From the NCBI RefSeq assembly GCF_004342025.1, contig NZ_SLWN01000008.1, positions 1-64,000 of the forward strand: 64,000 nt of DNA, read 5' to 3'. Position 1 is the stretch's first letter. Every line of letters begins with the position of its first letter. The position numbers and the translations under genes are program-made. The notes beneath the pieces were generated by a model that was not told the origin of the DNA, ran no database searches, and worked only from the letters and a program-made list of their open reading frames with translations. Origin of the DNA: Kribbella steppae (lineage in GTDB: Bacteria > Actinomycetota > Actinomycetes > Propionibacteriales > Kribbellaceae). Shown one piece after another: positions 41,527-48,493 of this stretch.

Positions 41527-43103
41527 GTTCGTCCGACCCCGACTTCCCGTCGTACGCCGACCGCGCGAACCAGCCGGCCGGCCCGCAGCACCCCGATCCC
41601 CCCGGCCGGCACCCCTCTCCGGCCGGTGGGCAACCTCTTGCCAATGGCAACGGAAACCGGGTGACCGCGACGGCGGCCCGGACGCAGAGCTGGGCGCAGC
41701 AGAAGCTGCACCACCTGAGCCTGCATGCCCGGGTGACCTTGCTGGCCGCGGTCGCGGTCGGCCTGGCGGTCGCGTTCGTGAGCGTGGCGGCGTACCTGAC
41801 CGTCCGGCAGCAGATGTACCGGAACCTGGACGACAGCCTGATCCAGCGCACCACACTCGCCGCCAAAGGCCCCGTCCTGACCGATCCGGAGATCATGCAG
41901 GGCTTGCCACCGGAGGCGTTGGGGCTGGTCGACATCCGGATGGGCCTGCTGGCCGCGAACGGCCGGACCGCGGGTAGCCCCAAGTCGTATCTGCCGCCCA
42001 TCGGCCCCGAAGAGCTGGCAGTGGCACGATCCGATCTCGGGACCGAGCCCAACATCCGCACGGCGGGCTCGCCGAACAACCAGCACTACCGGGTCGTCGC
42101 CGTCCCACTGGGTGATGACACCGCACTCGTCGTGGCTCAGTCGCTCGCCCCGATCGACCACACGCTGCACAACCTCGGCATCGTGTTGTGGGCGGTGGGG
42201 CTGCTCGGCGTGATCGGTGCCGCGATAGCGGGCAACACCGTCGCCGCGTCCGGCCTCAGACCCTTGGCGCGATTGACCGAGGCCGCTGAGCATGTGGCCC
42301 GGACGGAGGACCTGCAGCCGATTCCGGTCACCGGGTCCGACGAGATCTCCCGGCTGGCGCAGGCGTTCAACGCGATGCTGGCGGCGCTGGCGCGGTCGCA
42401 GGACCGGCAGCGACGGCTGGTCGGCGACGCCGGGCACGAGTTGCGTACGCCGCTCACCAGCATCCGGACCAACCTCGACCTGCTTGCCCAGGCGGACAAG
42501 CGTGGTGGCCTCCGGCCGGAGGACCGGCAGCAACTGCTGGACGACGTACGTGCTCAGATGGACGAGCTGACCACGTTGATCGGTGACCTGACCGAGCTGG
42601 CGCGGGACACCCCGCAGGTGCGCAACGCCGAGCTGATCGAGCTGTCGAACGTGGTCGAGGACGCGGTGATCAAGGTACGACGCCGCGCGCCGGGACTGGA
42701 GTGGGACGTCCAGCTCGCTCCGTTCCCGGTGTGGGGTGACGAACGGCTGCTCGGGCGGGCGGTAACGAACCTGCTCGACAACGCCGCGAAGTACAGCGTC
42801 CCGGAGGACGTGTCGGTGCGTGCGGACGGTCAGCCGATCGGCCGTGTCACGGTGCGGCTGCTGGACGGCGTACTGACGGTGACGGACTCTGGGCCGGGTA
42901 TTTCCGACGCGGATCTGCCGCATGTCTTCGAGCGGTTCTACCGTTCCAGCGAGGCGCGCGGCCGGCCCGGTTCCGGGCTGGGTCTCGCGATCGTGAAACA
43001 CGCGGCCGAGCAGCACGGCGGGATGATCTACGCCCGCAACGCGCCTGGTGCCGGCGCCCAGTTCACGCTGTGGCTGCCGCACGCCGCGACCCAGACCCGC
43101 TGA
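41523..43103 (+). CDS. mprB: Sensor histidine kinase, MprB-like
   Basis: The 526-residue kinase has a Pro-rich cytoplasmic tail (about 1-60), two membrane helices (about 69-92 and 210-232) bounding an extracytoplasmic sensor, a HAMP linker, the H-box DAGHELRTPLTS (His305) and a C-terminal ATPase (NLLDNAAKYS, DSGPGI, GSGLGLAIV). It phosphorylates the upstream regulator upon envelope stress. GTG 41523 is coupled to the regulator gene. Confidence 0.9.
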   Translation: MSSSDPDFPSYADRANQPAGPQHPDPPGRHPSPAGGQPLANGNGNRVTATAARTQSWAQQKLHHLSLHARVTLLAAVAVGLAVAFVSVAAYLTVRQQMYRNLDDSLIQRTTLAAKGPVLTDPEIMQGLPPEALGLVDIRMGLLAANGRTAGSPKSYLPPIGPEELAVARSDLGTEPNIRTAGSPNNQHYRVVAVPLGDDTALVVAQSLAPIDHTLHNLGIVLWAVGLLGVIGAAIAGNTVAASGLRPLARLTEAAEHVARTEDLQPIPVTGSDEISRLAQAFNAMLAALARSQDRQRRLVGDAGHELRTPLTSIRTNLDLLAQADKRGGLRPEDRQQLLDDVRAQMDELTTLIGDLTELARDTPQVRNAELIELSNVVEDAVIKVRRRAPGLEWDVQLAPFPVWGDERLLGRAVTNLLDNAAKYSVPEDVSVRADGQPIGRVTVRLLDGVLTVTDSGPGISDADLPHVFERFYRSSEARGRPGSGLGLAIVKHAAEQHGGMIYARNAPGAGAQFTLWLPHAATQTR

Positions 43104-43159
43104 TGTCCTAGCGCGCGATTCGCCGTACCCCAAGCAATCTGAAGACGAGCTGACTGGAC

Positions 43160-43220
43160 CTTCAGGGGATCTTCATAGAGTTCTTCGGTAGCTCTGACGG
43201 GATCTTCAGGGGCTTCTCAG
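43160..43220 (+). promoter_or_regulatory. Phased CTTCAG/CTCAG repeats before the HtrA gene
   Basis: CTTCAG (43160-43165) with CTTCAT (43171-43176), and TTCAG (43205-43209) with CTCAG (43216-43220), are pairs at the same 11-base spacing as the repeats before mprA. They fill the region between the kinase stop and the HtrA start and are likely regulator sites. Confidence 0.5.
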
Positions 43221-43243
43221 GTCCAGCCCGCAGAGTATTGGCC

Positions 43244-44677
43244 ATGACCGAGAACCAGCCGCACCAGCCGCAGAACCAGCCCGGGTCCGACACCCCCGCG
43301 CAGGGTTCGACGACGCCCAGCCAGCCCCAGGGCGGGCAGCCGTCGTACGGCGCCAACCCGCAGGAGCGGACGCAGCAACTGCCGATGGGTGGCTACGGCC
43401 AGCACCAGCAGCAGCAGTTCGCACCGCAAGGTGGGCAGCAGCGGCCGGGTCAGCACCCTTCAGGTGGGGGCACATACCCCCAGTTCGGGGCGCCGGGGGC
43501 GCATCAGGGGACGTCTCCGGGCCCGAGCTGGCCCTTCGGTCCGCAGCCTGCGCAGGCCGCCGCACCGGCCAAGCCCAAGCGGCTTGGTCTGGCTCTGGTG
43601 GCCGCCACGGCCCTGCTCGTCGGCACCGCCGGCGGTGTGGGCGGTGCGGCTGTCTACTCGGCGACGAACGACTCCGGCGGCAACAGCCCGTCGGTGACGG
43701 CCCCGCTGAACGGCAACCAGGCCGCGCCCGCCGCGGCACCGGACGGCTCGGTGCAGAGCGCCGCCGCGAAGGTGCTGCCGAGCACGGTGAAGATCGCGGT
43801 CGCGACATCGCAGGGTGCGGGGACCGGCTCGGGCATCGTGATCAGCAAGGACGGCCTGATCGTCACCAACAACCACGTGGTGGCGGGCGCCGGCAGCGGC
43901 GGCAACATCTCGGTGATCCTGAACGACGGCCGGACGGTTTCGGCCACCGTCAAGGGCACCGACCCACTCACCGACCTCGCCGTGATCAAGGCGGACGCGA
44001 CCGACCTGACCCCGGCCACCCTCGGCAGCAGCGGCGACCTCGCCGTCGGCCAGGGTGTGGTCGCGATCGGCTCGCCGTTCGGCCTGGAGGCGACCGTGAC
44101 CAGCGGCATCGTCTCGGCCCTGAACCGCCCGGTGACGTCGGGCGACGAGCAGCAGGACAGCACGACGGTTTTCCCAGCAGTTCAGACGGACGCCGCGATC
44201 AACCCCGGTAACTCGGGCGGCGCCCTGATCGACCTCGCCGGCCAGGTGGTCGGAATCAACAGCGCGATCAAGACCGCCGGAGGATCGGGACAATCCGAAG
44301 GCGGCAACATCGGCCTGGGCTTCGCAATCCCGATCGACCAGGCCAAGCCGATCATCGACGAGCTGGTGGCCAAGGGCAAGGCCACGCATGCGCGGCTCGG
44401 AGTGCAGGTCGGCGACGCGCAGTCTTCCGGCGGGCTCTCGAGTGGAGCACGCCTCGGCGAGGTGACGTCCGGCGGTGCGGCGGACAAGGCCGGTCTGCAA
44501 GCGGGTGATGTGGTGACCGCTGTAGACGGCAAGGCGATCGCGTCAGGGGACGCGTTGGTCGCCGCAGTCCGTTCGCACCGCCCGGGCGACGACGTGAAGA
44601 TCACGCTGACCCGCGACGGCAAGACCCAGACCGTGACGGCAACCCTCGGCTCGGACAACGGGAACCCGACCGGCTGA
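43244..44677 (+). CDS. pepD: HtrA-like serine protease with PDZ domain, PepD-like
   Basis: The 477-residue protein has a long Gln/Pro-rich cytoplasmic N-terminus (about 1-100), one membrane helix (LGLALVAATALLVGTAGGVG), a trypsin-like domain with His211 (VTNNHVVAG), Asp244 (LTDLAVIKA) and Ser324 (NPGNSGGAL), and a C-terminal PDZ domain (EVTSGGAADKAGLQAGDVVT). It degrades or guards damaged proteins outside the membrane under MprAB control. ATG 43244 was preferred to the TTG two codons earlier. A textbook terminator follows. Confidence 0.92.
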   Translation: MTENQPHQPQNQPGSDTPAQGSTTPSQPQGGQPSYGANPQERTQQLPMGGYGQHQQQQFAPQGGQQRPGQHPSGGGTYPQFGAPGAHQGTSPGPSWPFGPQPAQAAAPAKPKRLGLALVAATALLVGTAGGVGGAAVYSATNDSGGNSPSVTAPLNGNQAAPAAAPDGSVQSAAAKVLPSTVKIAVATSQGAGTGSGIVISKDGLIVTNNHVVAGAGSGGNISVILNDGRTVSATVKGTDPLTDLAVIKADATDLTPATLGSSGDLAVGQGVVAIGSPFGLEATVTSGIVSALNRPVTSGDEQQDSTTVFPAVQTDAAINPGNSGGALIDLAGQVVGINSAIKTAGGSGQSEGGNIGLGFAIPIDQAKPIIDELVAKGKATHARLGVQVGDAQSSGGLSSGARLGEVTSGGAADKAGLQAGDVVTAVDGKAIASGDALVAAVRSHRPGDDVKITLTRDGKTQTVTATLGSDNGNPTG

Positions 44678-44698
44678 TCCACTCGTTCCTCCCTGGTT

Positions 44699-44738
44699 GG
44701 GACTGCGGCCGCCCACCGAGCGGCCGCAGTCCCTTTTT
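44699..44738 (+). terminator. Intrinsic terminator after pepD
   Basis: A perfect 14-base stem (GGGACTGCGGCCGC, 44699-44712; complement 44720-44733) with a seven-base loop is followed by TTTTT. It marks the left border of the low-GC islet. Confidence 0.95.
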
Positions 44739-44765
44739 CATCTGTCCAAATCGCGACCGCGCTGA

Positions 44766-45554
44766 TCACTGACGAGGAACGCGGACAACGTCGATTATGA
44801 CCTGCGAGAGCACCCTTAGAAAGGCCACCGACTCAAGAACTTGATCTGGATCGGGAAAAGTATTCGCACCTGTCGGATGCGCGACACCATTCCGATCTTT
44901 CATCATTGAATCCAGCCTAACTTTGGCCTCCAACATACTTTCCTTATCATTTCCGATTGATAAGTAGCTCTTCAGCGGAGCCTGCTTTCCGAGATCAGTC
45001 CAAACATCAATGACTCCAACCCTCTTGAGAACCTCAACCAACGTATTTGAATTCATGTTGGACTCTGTTATCGAAAGCACCCGCGAGGAAATGGTGACCG
45101 CGCCCACGGATCCAGCTCCGCCCAGATTCTGCCCAAGAGCTATCAACATCTGCTCTGCATCGGGGGATGTGAAACCAAAACGGCTTGGACTCTGAGCTAC
45201 CTCCAGCGTCTTATGCTTCAGTTCAGCTCGCAGCTTGTCAGGCAGATCCGCATATTCGCTCACTTGAGCAGCTGCCTCGTCAGCCAATGCTACGACGATC
45301 TCACGAGCGAAATACTCAAAACGTCCGCATACGTACAAGAGGATCGAGCCAGCTAGTATAGGTAGGTCTGTCCGTACGGCAGGCGCCACATCAGCAAGGT
45401 CACTCGCCTCGAGCCAGGCGACAGTGCCGTCAGTAACTTCGACAGGTGGCTTACTCCCGGCAAACCGTCGAAACTCCTTAATCAGTCGCAAAAGGTGACC
45501 GGCTCGCTCCAGGTCTTCGTGGAATTGGTGCAGGACCTGTTCTAATTGGGCCAT
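44766..45554 (-). CDS. HEPN-domain protein, predicted RNase (MAE_28990/MAE_18760-like)
   Basis: The 262-residue, mostly helical protein ends with the HEPN ribonuclease motif RxxxxH: Arg221 to His226 in MKDRNGVAHPTG. Central helices (ILLYVCGRFEYFAREIVVALA) carry the preceding HEPN helix with FExFxRE-like residues. HEPN proteins of this kind are metal-independent RNases used in toxin-antitoxin, abortive-infection and other conflict systems, and this subfamily is commonly encoded next to DUF262 genes. It starts six bases after the DUF262 stop, so the two are one operon. A/T-rich codon use differs from all neighbours. Activity is inferred. Confidence 0.72.
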   Translation of the reverse strand: MAQLEQVLHQFHEDLERAGHLLRLIKEFRRFAGSKPPVEVTDGTVAWLEASDLADVAPAVRTDLPILAGSILLYVCGRFEYFAREIVVALADEAAAQVSEYADLPDKLRAELKHKTLEVAQSPSRFGFTSPDAEQMLIALGQNLGGAGSVGAVTISSRVLSITESNMNSNTLVEVLKRVGVIDVWTDLGKQAPLKSYLSIGNDKESMLEAKVRLDSMMKDRNGVAHPTGANTFPDPDQVLESVAFLRVLSQVIIDVVRVPRQ

Positions 45555-45560
45555 GCCCGA

Positions 45561-46778
45561 TCACTTGCTTCCGGCAGAGAGTATCGAGACCGCAAGCTCG
45601 ACACGCTCATGCACAGAACCTATCGTGTTACCACGACCAACGAGCACCTCATATGAGTCATCATCGCCCAAAGCGCGGTCGAGCGCCTGACGCACCGCTT
45701 TCGAGTTCACCTCGATGTTCAGACTCTGATTAGAACTCAGGGCGACCATCAGCGCGTCGTAGAGGGGCCTACTTAGGCGACCGTTCGCCTTCAGGCGGAA
45801 GGTTTCCGCGCCGAAGACATCATTGAGTCGAGATAGGTTCCTGGTGAAGAGGCCTTCCATCCTCTTCAATTCGGCTCGCTCAATGTCTGCTTGCGCCGCC
45901 ATATAGCGATCAAGTATGACCCGCAAGGAACCTTGCTTATCGTGAAGAATCGCGTCGCGCAGTGCGAAGAACCTTAAGACCAACTCAGCGTCGGCCAATG
46001 ACGCGTACAGCACATTTCGCGCCAGTGAGTCCGGTGGACTCGATTCTTCACCCTCGCTGTATGGCGGGATACCCCAGATATCAGTAAAGGGCTGCGACCG
46101 CGCGAGTCGGATGAGGAGCGCGTTGAACCTACCCGGGTAGAGAGCGTTTCTCAATTCCTGCGGATTCAGCCGAATACCGCCAGTGTTCAGACGATCAAAC
46201 AAGACGCGCCGTACATCAAGAGTGCCACGGCTAGCGCGTTCAGTCTCCGCCAGGAGAACTATGGCCGGAAGACTTCGGCGATAGAGGCCCTTCTGCAGAA
46301 CTGTTGGCAGATCACGAAACCTCTTGCGATTCAATTCGGGCCAGTATTCCAGCCCGCTCAGAGCATAATCATTCGAGAGGAAGGAGCTAATCGCATCCAA
46401 ACGCTGCCGTCCATCAATTACTTCGTATTCGTTATAGTCTCGCTCGAATAGGAAGATCGGCGGAACCGGAATATTCAAGAGCAAGGACTCTATAAGCAAC
46501 GATCGCTTCCTATTCGGCCAGCGAAGCCGCCGTTGATAAGTCGGCGAGATATCGATGATCTCCCGGCCAGGCTGAAGCGCGTGCTGCAAGTAGTCCAACT
46601 GATAATCTTTGGTTTCCCGGACGACCCGTAACTGACTGATTGCGTACTTCTCTGCCGGATCGATCGGTCGATCGGAATCATCCGACCATTCTGTGTCTGA
46701 ATCCTCGTCTTCAAACCACTCATCGATGTCTTCTTTGTCAAGCTCCCCGCCATCGACGGTCTGCCCTAATGCATCCAT
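45561..46778 (-). CDS. DUF262 protein (ParB/Srx-like N-domain), partner of HEPN protein
   Basis: The 405-residue protein (ATG 46778, GGGGTGG upstream) has a very acidic N-terminus (about 10-40), then the DUF262 core: SPTYQRRLRWPNRKRSLLIE, LLNIPVPPIFLFE, the hallmark VIDGRQRLDAI (Asp122 to Arg126) and FDRLNTGGIRLNPQELRNAL (about 194-213). DUF262 is the nucleotide-hydrolysing, ParB-like part of GmrS and BrxU. Here no DUF1524 HNH nuclease follows in the chain; the HEPN RNase encoded six bases downstream may supply the killing activity. A longer frame upstream to 46871 lacks likely coding character. Confidence 0.78.
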   Translation of the reverse strand: MDALGQTVDGGELDKEDIDEWFEDEDSDTEWSDDSDRPIDPAEKYAISQLRVVRETKDYQLDYLQHALQPGREIIDISPTYQRRLRWPNRKRSLLIESLLLNIPVPPIFLFERDYNEYEVIDGRQRLDAISSFLSNDYALSGLEYWPELNRKRFRDLPTVLQKGLYRRSLPAIVLLAETERASRGTLDVRRVLFDRLNTGGIRLNPQELRNALYPGRFNALLIRLARSQPFTDIWGIPPYSEGEESSPPDSLARNVLYASLADAELVLRFFALRDAILHDKQGSLRVILDRYMAAQADIERAELKRMEGLFTRNLSRLNDVFGAETFRLKANGRLSRPLYDALMVALSSNQSLNIEVNSKAVRQALDRALGDDDSYEVLVGRGNTIGSVHERVELAVSILSAGSK

Positions 46779-46879
46779 ACCCACCCCAATACTCTGCCTT
46801 GCTGATTCTCTGATTTCACCGAAGCAGCGCCCCACCACATGCTGACTTGGCGGATAGGATAGCGAGTTCAATTGTCAGC

Positions 46880-47050
46880 GTGAAGGAGGTGATCGCGACG
46901 CACTCGCTGGACGAGGTCGGCAAGCATCCCGATTTCGGCTCGGCCCAGGCGACGCTGCGCTGGATGCTGATCTACATGGTCGAGGAGACCGCCGGCCACG
47001 TCGGCGACCTGGACACCCGGCGCGAGGTCCTGGACAGCGAGAAGGGGTAG
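46880..47050 (+). pseudogene. 3' stub of a DUF664 (DinB-like) gene
   Basis: The frame VKEVIATHSLDEVGKHPDFG, then LRWMLIYMVEETAGHVGDLD and a final REVLDSEKG, is the C-terminal third of a DUF664 protein, with the late His pair, as in the intact pair at 1376-2409. Its first two-thirds are absent; the islet starts where they should be. Neither the left flank at 44740 nor elsewhere in this window holds the missing part, so insertion came with deletion, or the gene was already broken. TAG at 47048-47050. Confidence 0.75.
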
Positions 47051-47061
47051 TACTAGGTGTC

Positions 47062-47769
47062 ATGAGTGTGGAGATCCGGCGGGCGGACGAGCGGTTCCAG
47101 ACAGCGAGTGAGTGGCTGGACTCGCGGCATTCGTTCTCGTTCGGGCCGCACTACGACCCGGCGAACGTCGGGTTCGGGTTCCTGCTCGCGCACAACGACG
47201 AGACCGTTGCCCCTGGCACCGGCTTCGACACCCACCCGCACCAGGATCTGGAGATCGTCACCTGGGTACTGCGTGGTGCCCTGGCGCACCGGGATTCGGA
47301 AGGCCACAGTGGCGTCGTCCACCCGGGCCTCGCACAGCGGATGAGCGCCGGCTCGGGCATCCGGCATTCCGAGTGGAACGACGGCGGTGAGCCGGTGCAC
47401 TACGTGCAGATGTGGGTCCGCCCGGAGAAGTTCGACCTCGAGCCGTCGTACCAGCAGGCTTCGGTTGATCTGTCGTCGGGCGAGCTGGTTCCGATCGCAT
47501 CCGGTCTGCCGAAGCACGCGAGCAGCACCGCGATCTACATCAACCAGCGGTCCGCGGGCATGTCGGTGGCCCGGCTGGCTCCGCGACGTACGGTGGATCT
47601 GCCGTCAGCGCCGTACGTCCATCTCTTCGTTGCCCAAGGCACCGTGAGCCTCGAGGACGCCGGCGAGCTCGGTACGGCGGACGCCGTCCGGCTGACCGGG
47701 GTCGACGGACCGCGTGTGACCGCGGGGCCTGACGGCGCTGAGCTGCTCGTGTGGGAGATGTACGACTAG
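47062..47769 (+). CDS. Pirin family protein (bicupin)
   Basis: The 235-residue protein has a pirin N-terminal cupin with the metal-binding blocks HNDETVAPGTGFDTHPHQDL and HSEWNDGGEPVHY-like residues, and a weaker C-terminal cupin. Bacterial pirins act as quercetinase-type dioxygenases or as redox-linked regulators; the role here is open. ATG 47062 lies 11 bases after the DUF664 stub. The stop overlaps the convergent mutarotase gene by four bases. Confidence 0.87.
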   Translation: MSVEIRRADERFQTASEWLDSRHSFSFGPHYDPANVGFGFLLAHNDETVAPGTGFDTHPHQDLEIVTWVLRGALAHRDSEGHSGVVHPGLAQRMSAGSGIRHSEWNDGGEPVHYVQMWVRPEKFDLEPSYQQASVDLSSGELVPIASGLPKHASSTAIYINQRSAGMSVARLAPRRTVDLPSAPYVHLFVAQGTVSLEDAGELGTADAVRLTGVDGPRVTAGPDGAELLVWEMYD

Positions 47770-48098
47770 TCCGGCTGCTCGCTCATCGTCCAGACGTGGC
47801 GGAGCGACTGGCCCGCCACACCGTCCGGGTTCTGGGCGAAACCCTCGACGAACTGGCTCATGTGCTGCTGCCAGCGCTGGTCGACGGCGTCGTCCTTGAG
47901 TTTCGCAACGGCGGCCTCGAAGTCGTCGCACTCGACCACGTGGAAGAGGTCGCGGCCACTGCGCCAGATGGACCAGTCGGTGATACCGGCGGCGCGCATC
48001 ACGGTGATCAGTTCGGGCCAGACGCGGGCGTGCTCGATCTCGTAGGCCTCTTCGGTCCCCGGGATCAAGCGGCTGTGGAGAGCTAGGCGGTTCGTCAC
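47766..48098 (-). CDS. rhaM: L-rhamnose mutarotase family protein
   Basis: The 110-residue ferredoxin-like protein has the family pattern LIPGTEEAYEIEHARVWPEL at the N-terminus, WSIWRSGRDLFHVVECDDF, and a final W in RHVWTM. RhaM interconverts the anomers of L-rhamnose, and relatives act on L-fucose; the fuconate-type cluster lies 9 kb away. It stands alone, with no rhamnose genes alongside. Confidence 0.85.
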   Translation of the reverse strand: MTNRLALHSRLIPGTEEAYEIEHARVWPELITVMRAAGITDWSIWRSGRDLFHVVECDDFEAAVAKLKDDAVDQRWQQHMSQFVEGFAQNPDGVAGQSLRHVWTMSEQPD

Positions 48099-48169
48099 AA
48101 GGGAGCAGAATACGCCGGTGATGTGGTGGTCGGGGTGACCGAACCGTTACGCAGTCCGCTGGCTGGATC

Positions 48170-48285
48170 GGTCGACGGACGCGGGCGATGGGGTGGTTTG
48201 CGAGCCGTTCGACACCGACTTCGGCCGGATGGCGATCCTTCGTGATGCCGAGTCCGCGCCGTTCTCGGTCATTCAGCTGGGCTGA
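48170..48285 (+). pseudogene. C-terminal stub of a VOC/glyoxalase-family gene
   Basis: In the 395-base gap between rhaM and the penicillin-binding protein, one frame reads VVCEPFDTDFGRMAILRD followed by AESAPFSVIQLG and TGA at 48283-48285. It matches the usual end of VOC-superfamily proteins (EPFDTxFGRMAxxxDPxGAxFSV). No start codon, ribosome-binding site or N-terminal domain is upstream. I see nothing else in 48099-48169 or 48286-48493. Confidence 0.65.
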
Positions 48286-48493
48286 GCTGTCGATTCGTCC
48301 TGCGTCTTGGCGGTGATTCATCGCGGCGATCAGTACCTGCCTGATCAGGCGATTCCGCCGATGACTGCCAACTCAGGCGGCTCAGCGCGCGTCGTACCTT
48401 GAGTGGCTTGAGTAGTTTCGCCCTCGTGGGCTTGGAGCCACACGCCGAAGACTGTGCCAGGTCTCCATCCGTCATCATGCGAGAGTTGGGAAC

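Larger units (their letters stand above)
44740..46880. other. Low-GC genomic islet, DUF262 + HEPN
   Basis: The base make-up changes abruptly after the pepD terminator: sampled stretches are near 45-55 % GC with A/T-ending codons (a counted 60-base line at 44881 has 27 G/C), and it returns to the high-GC norm at about 46880, inside a truncated DUF664 gene. Only two genes, both leftward, fill the islet. No transposase, integrase or clear terminal repeats are visible; ATCGCGAC occurs near both ends (44750, 46892) but eight bases prove little. Horizontal transfer is inferred. Confidence 0.8.

Noticed and set aside
44750..46899. ATCGCGAC at both ends of the low-GC islet as a target-site duplication.
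   Set aside because: Eight bases in G/C-rich DNA recur by chance, and the right copy lies inside the DUF664 stub, about 10 bases past the composition border.
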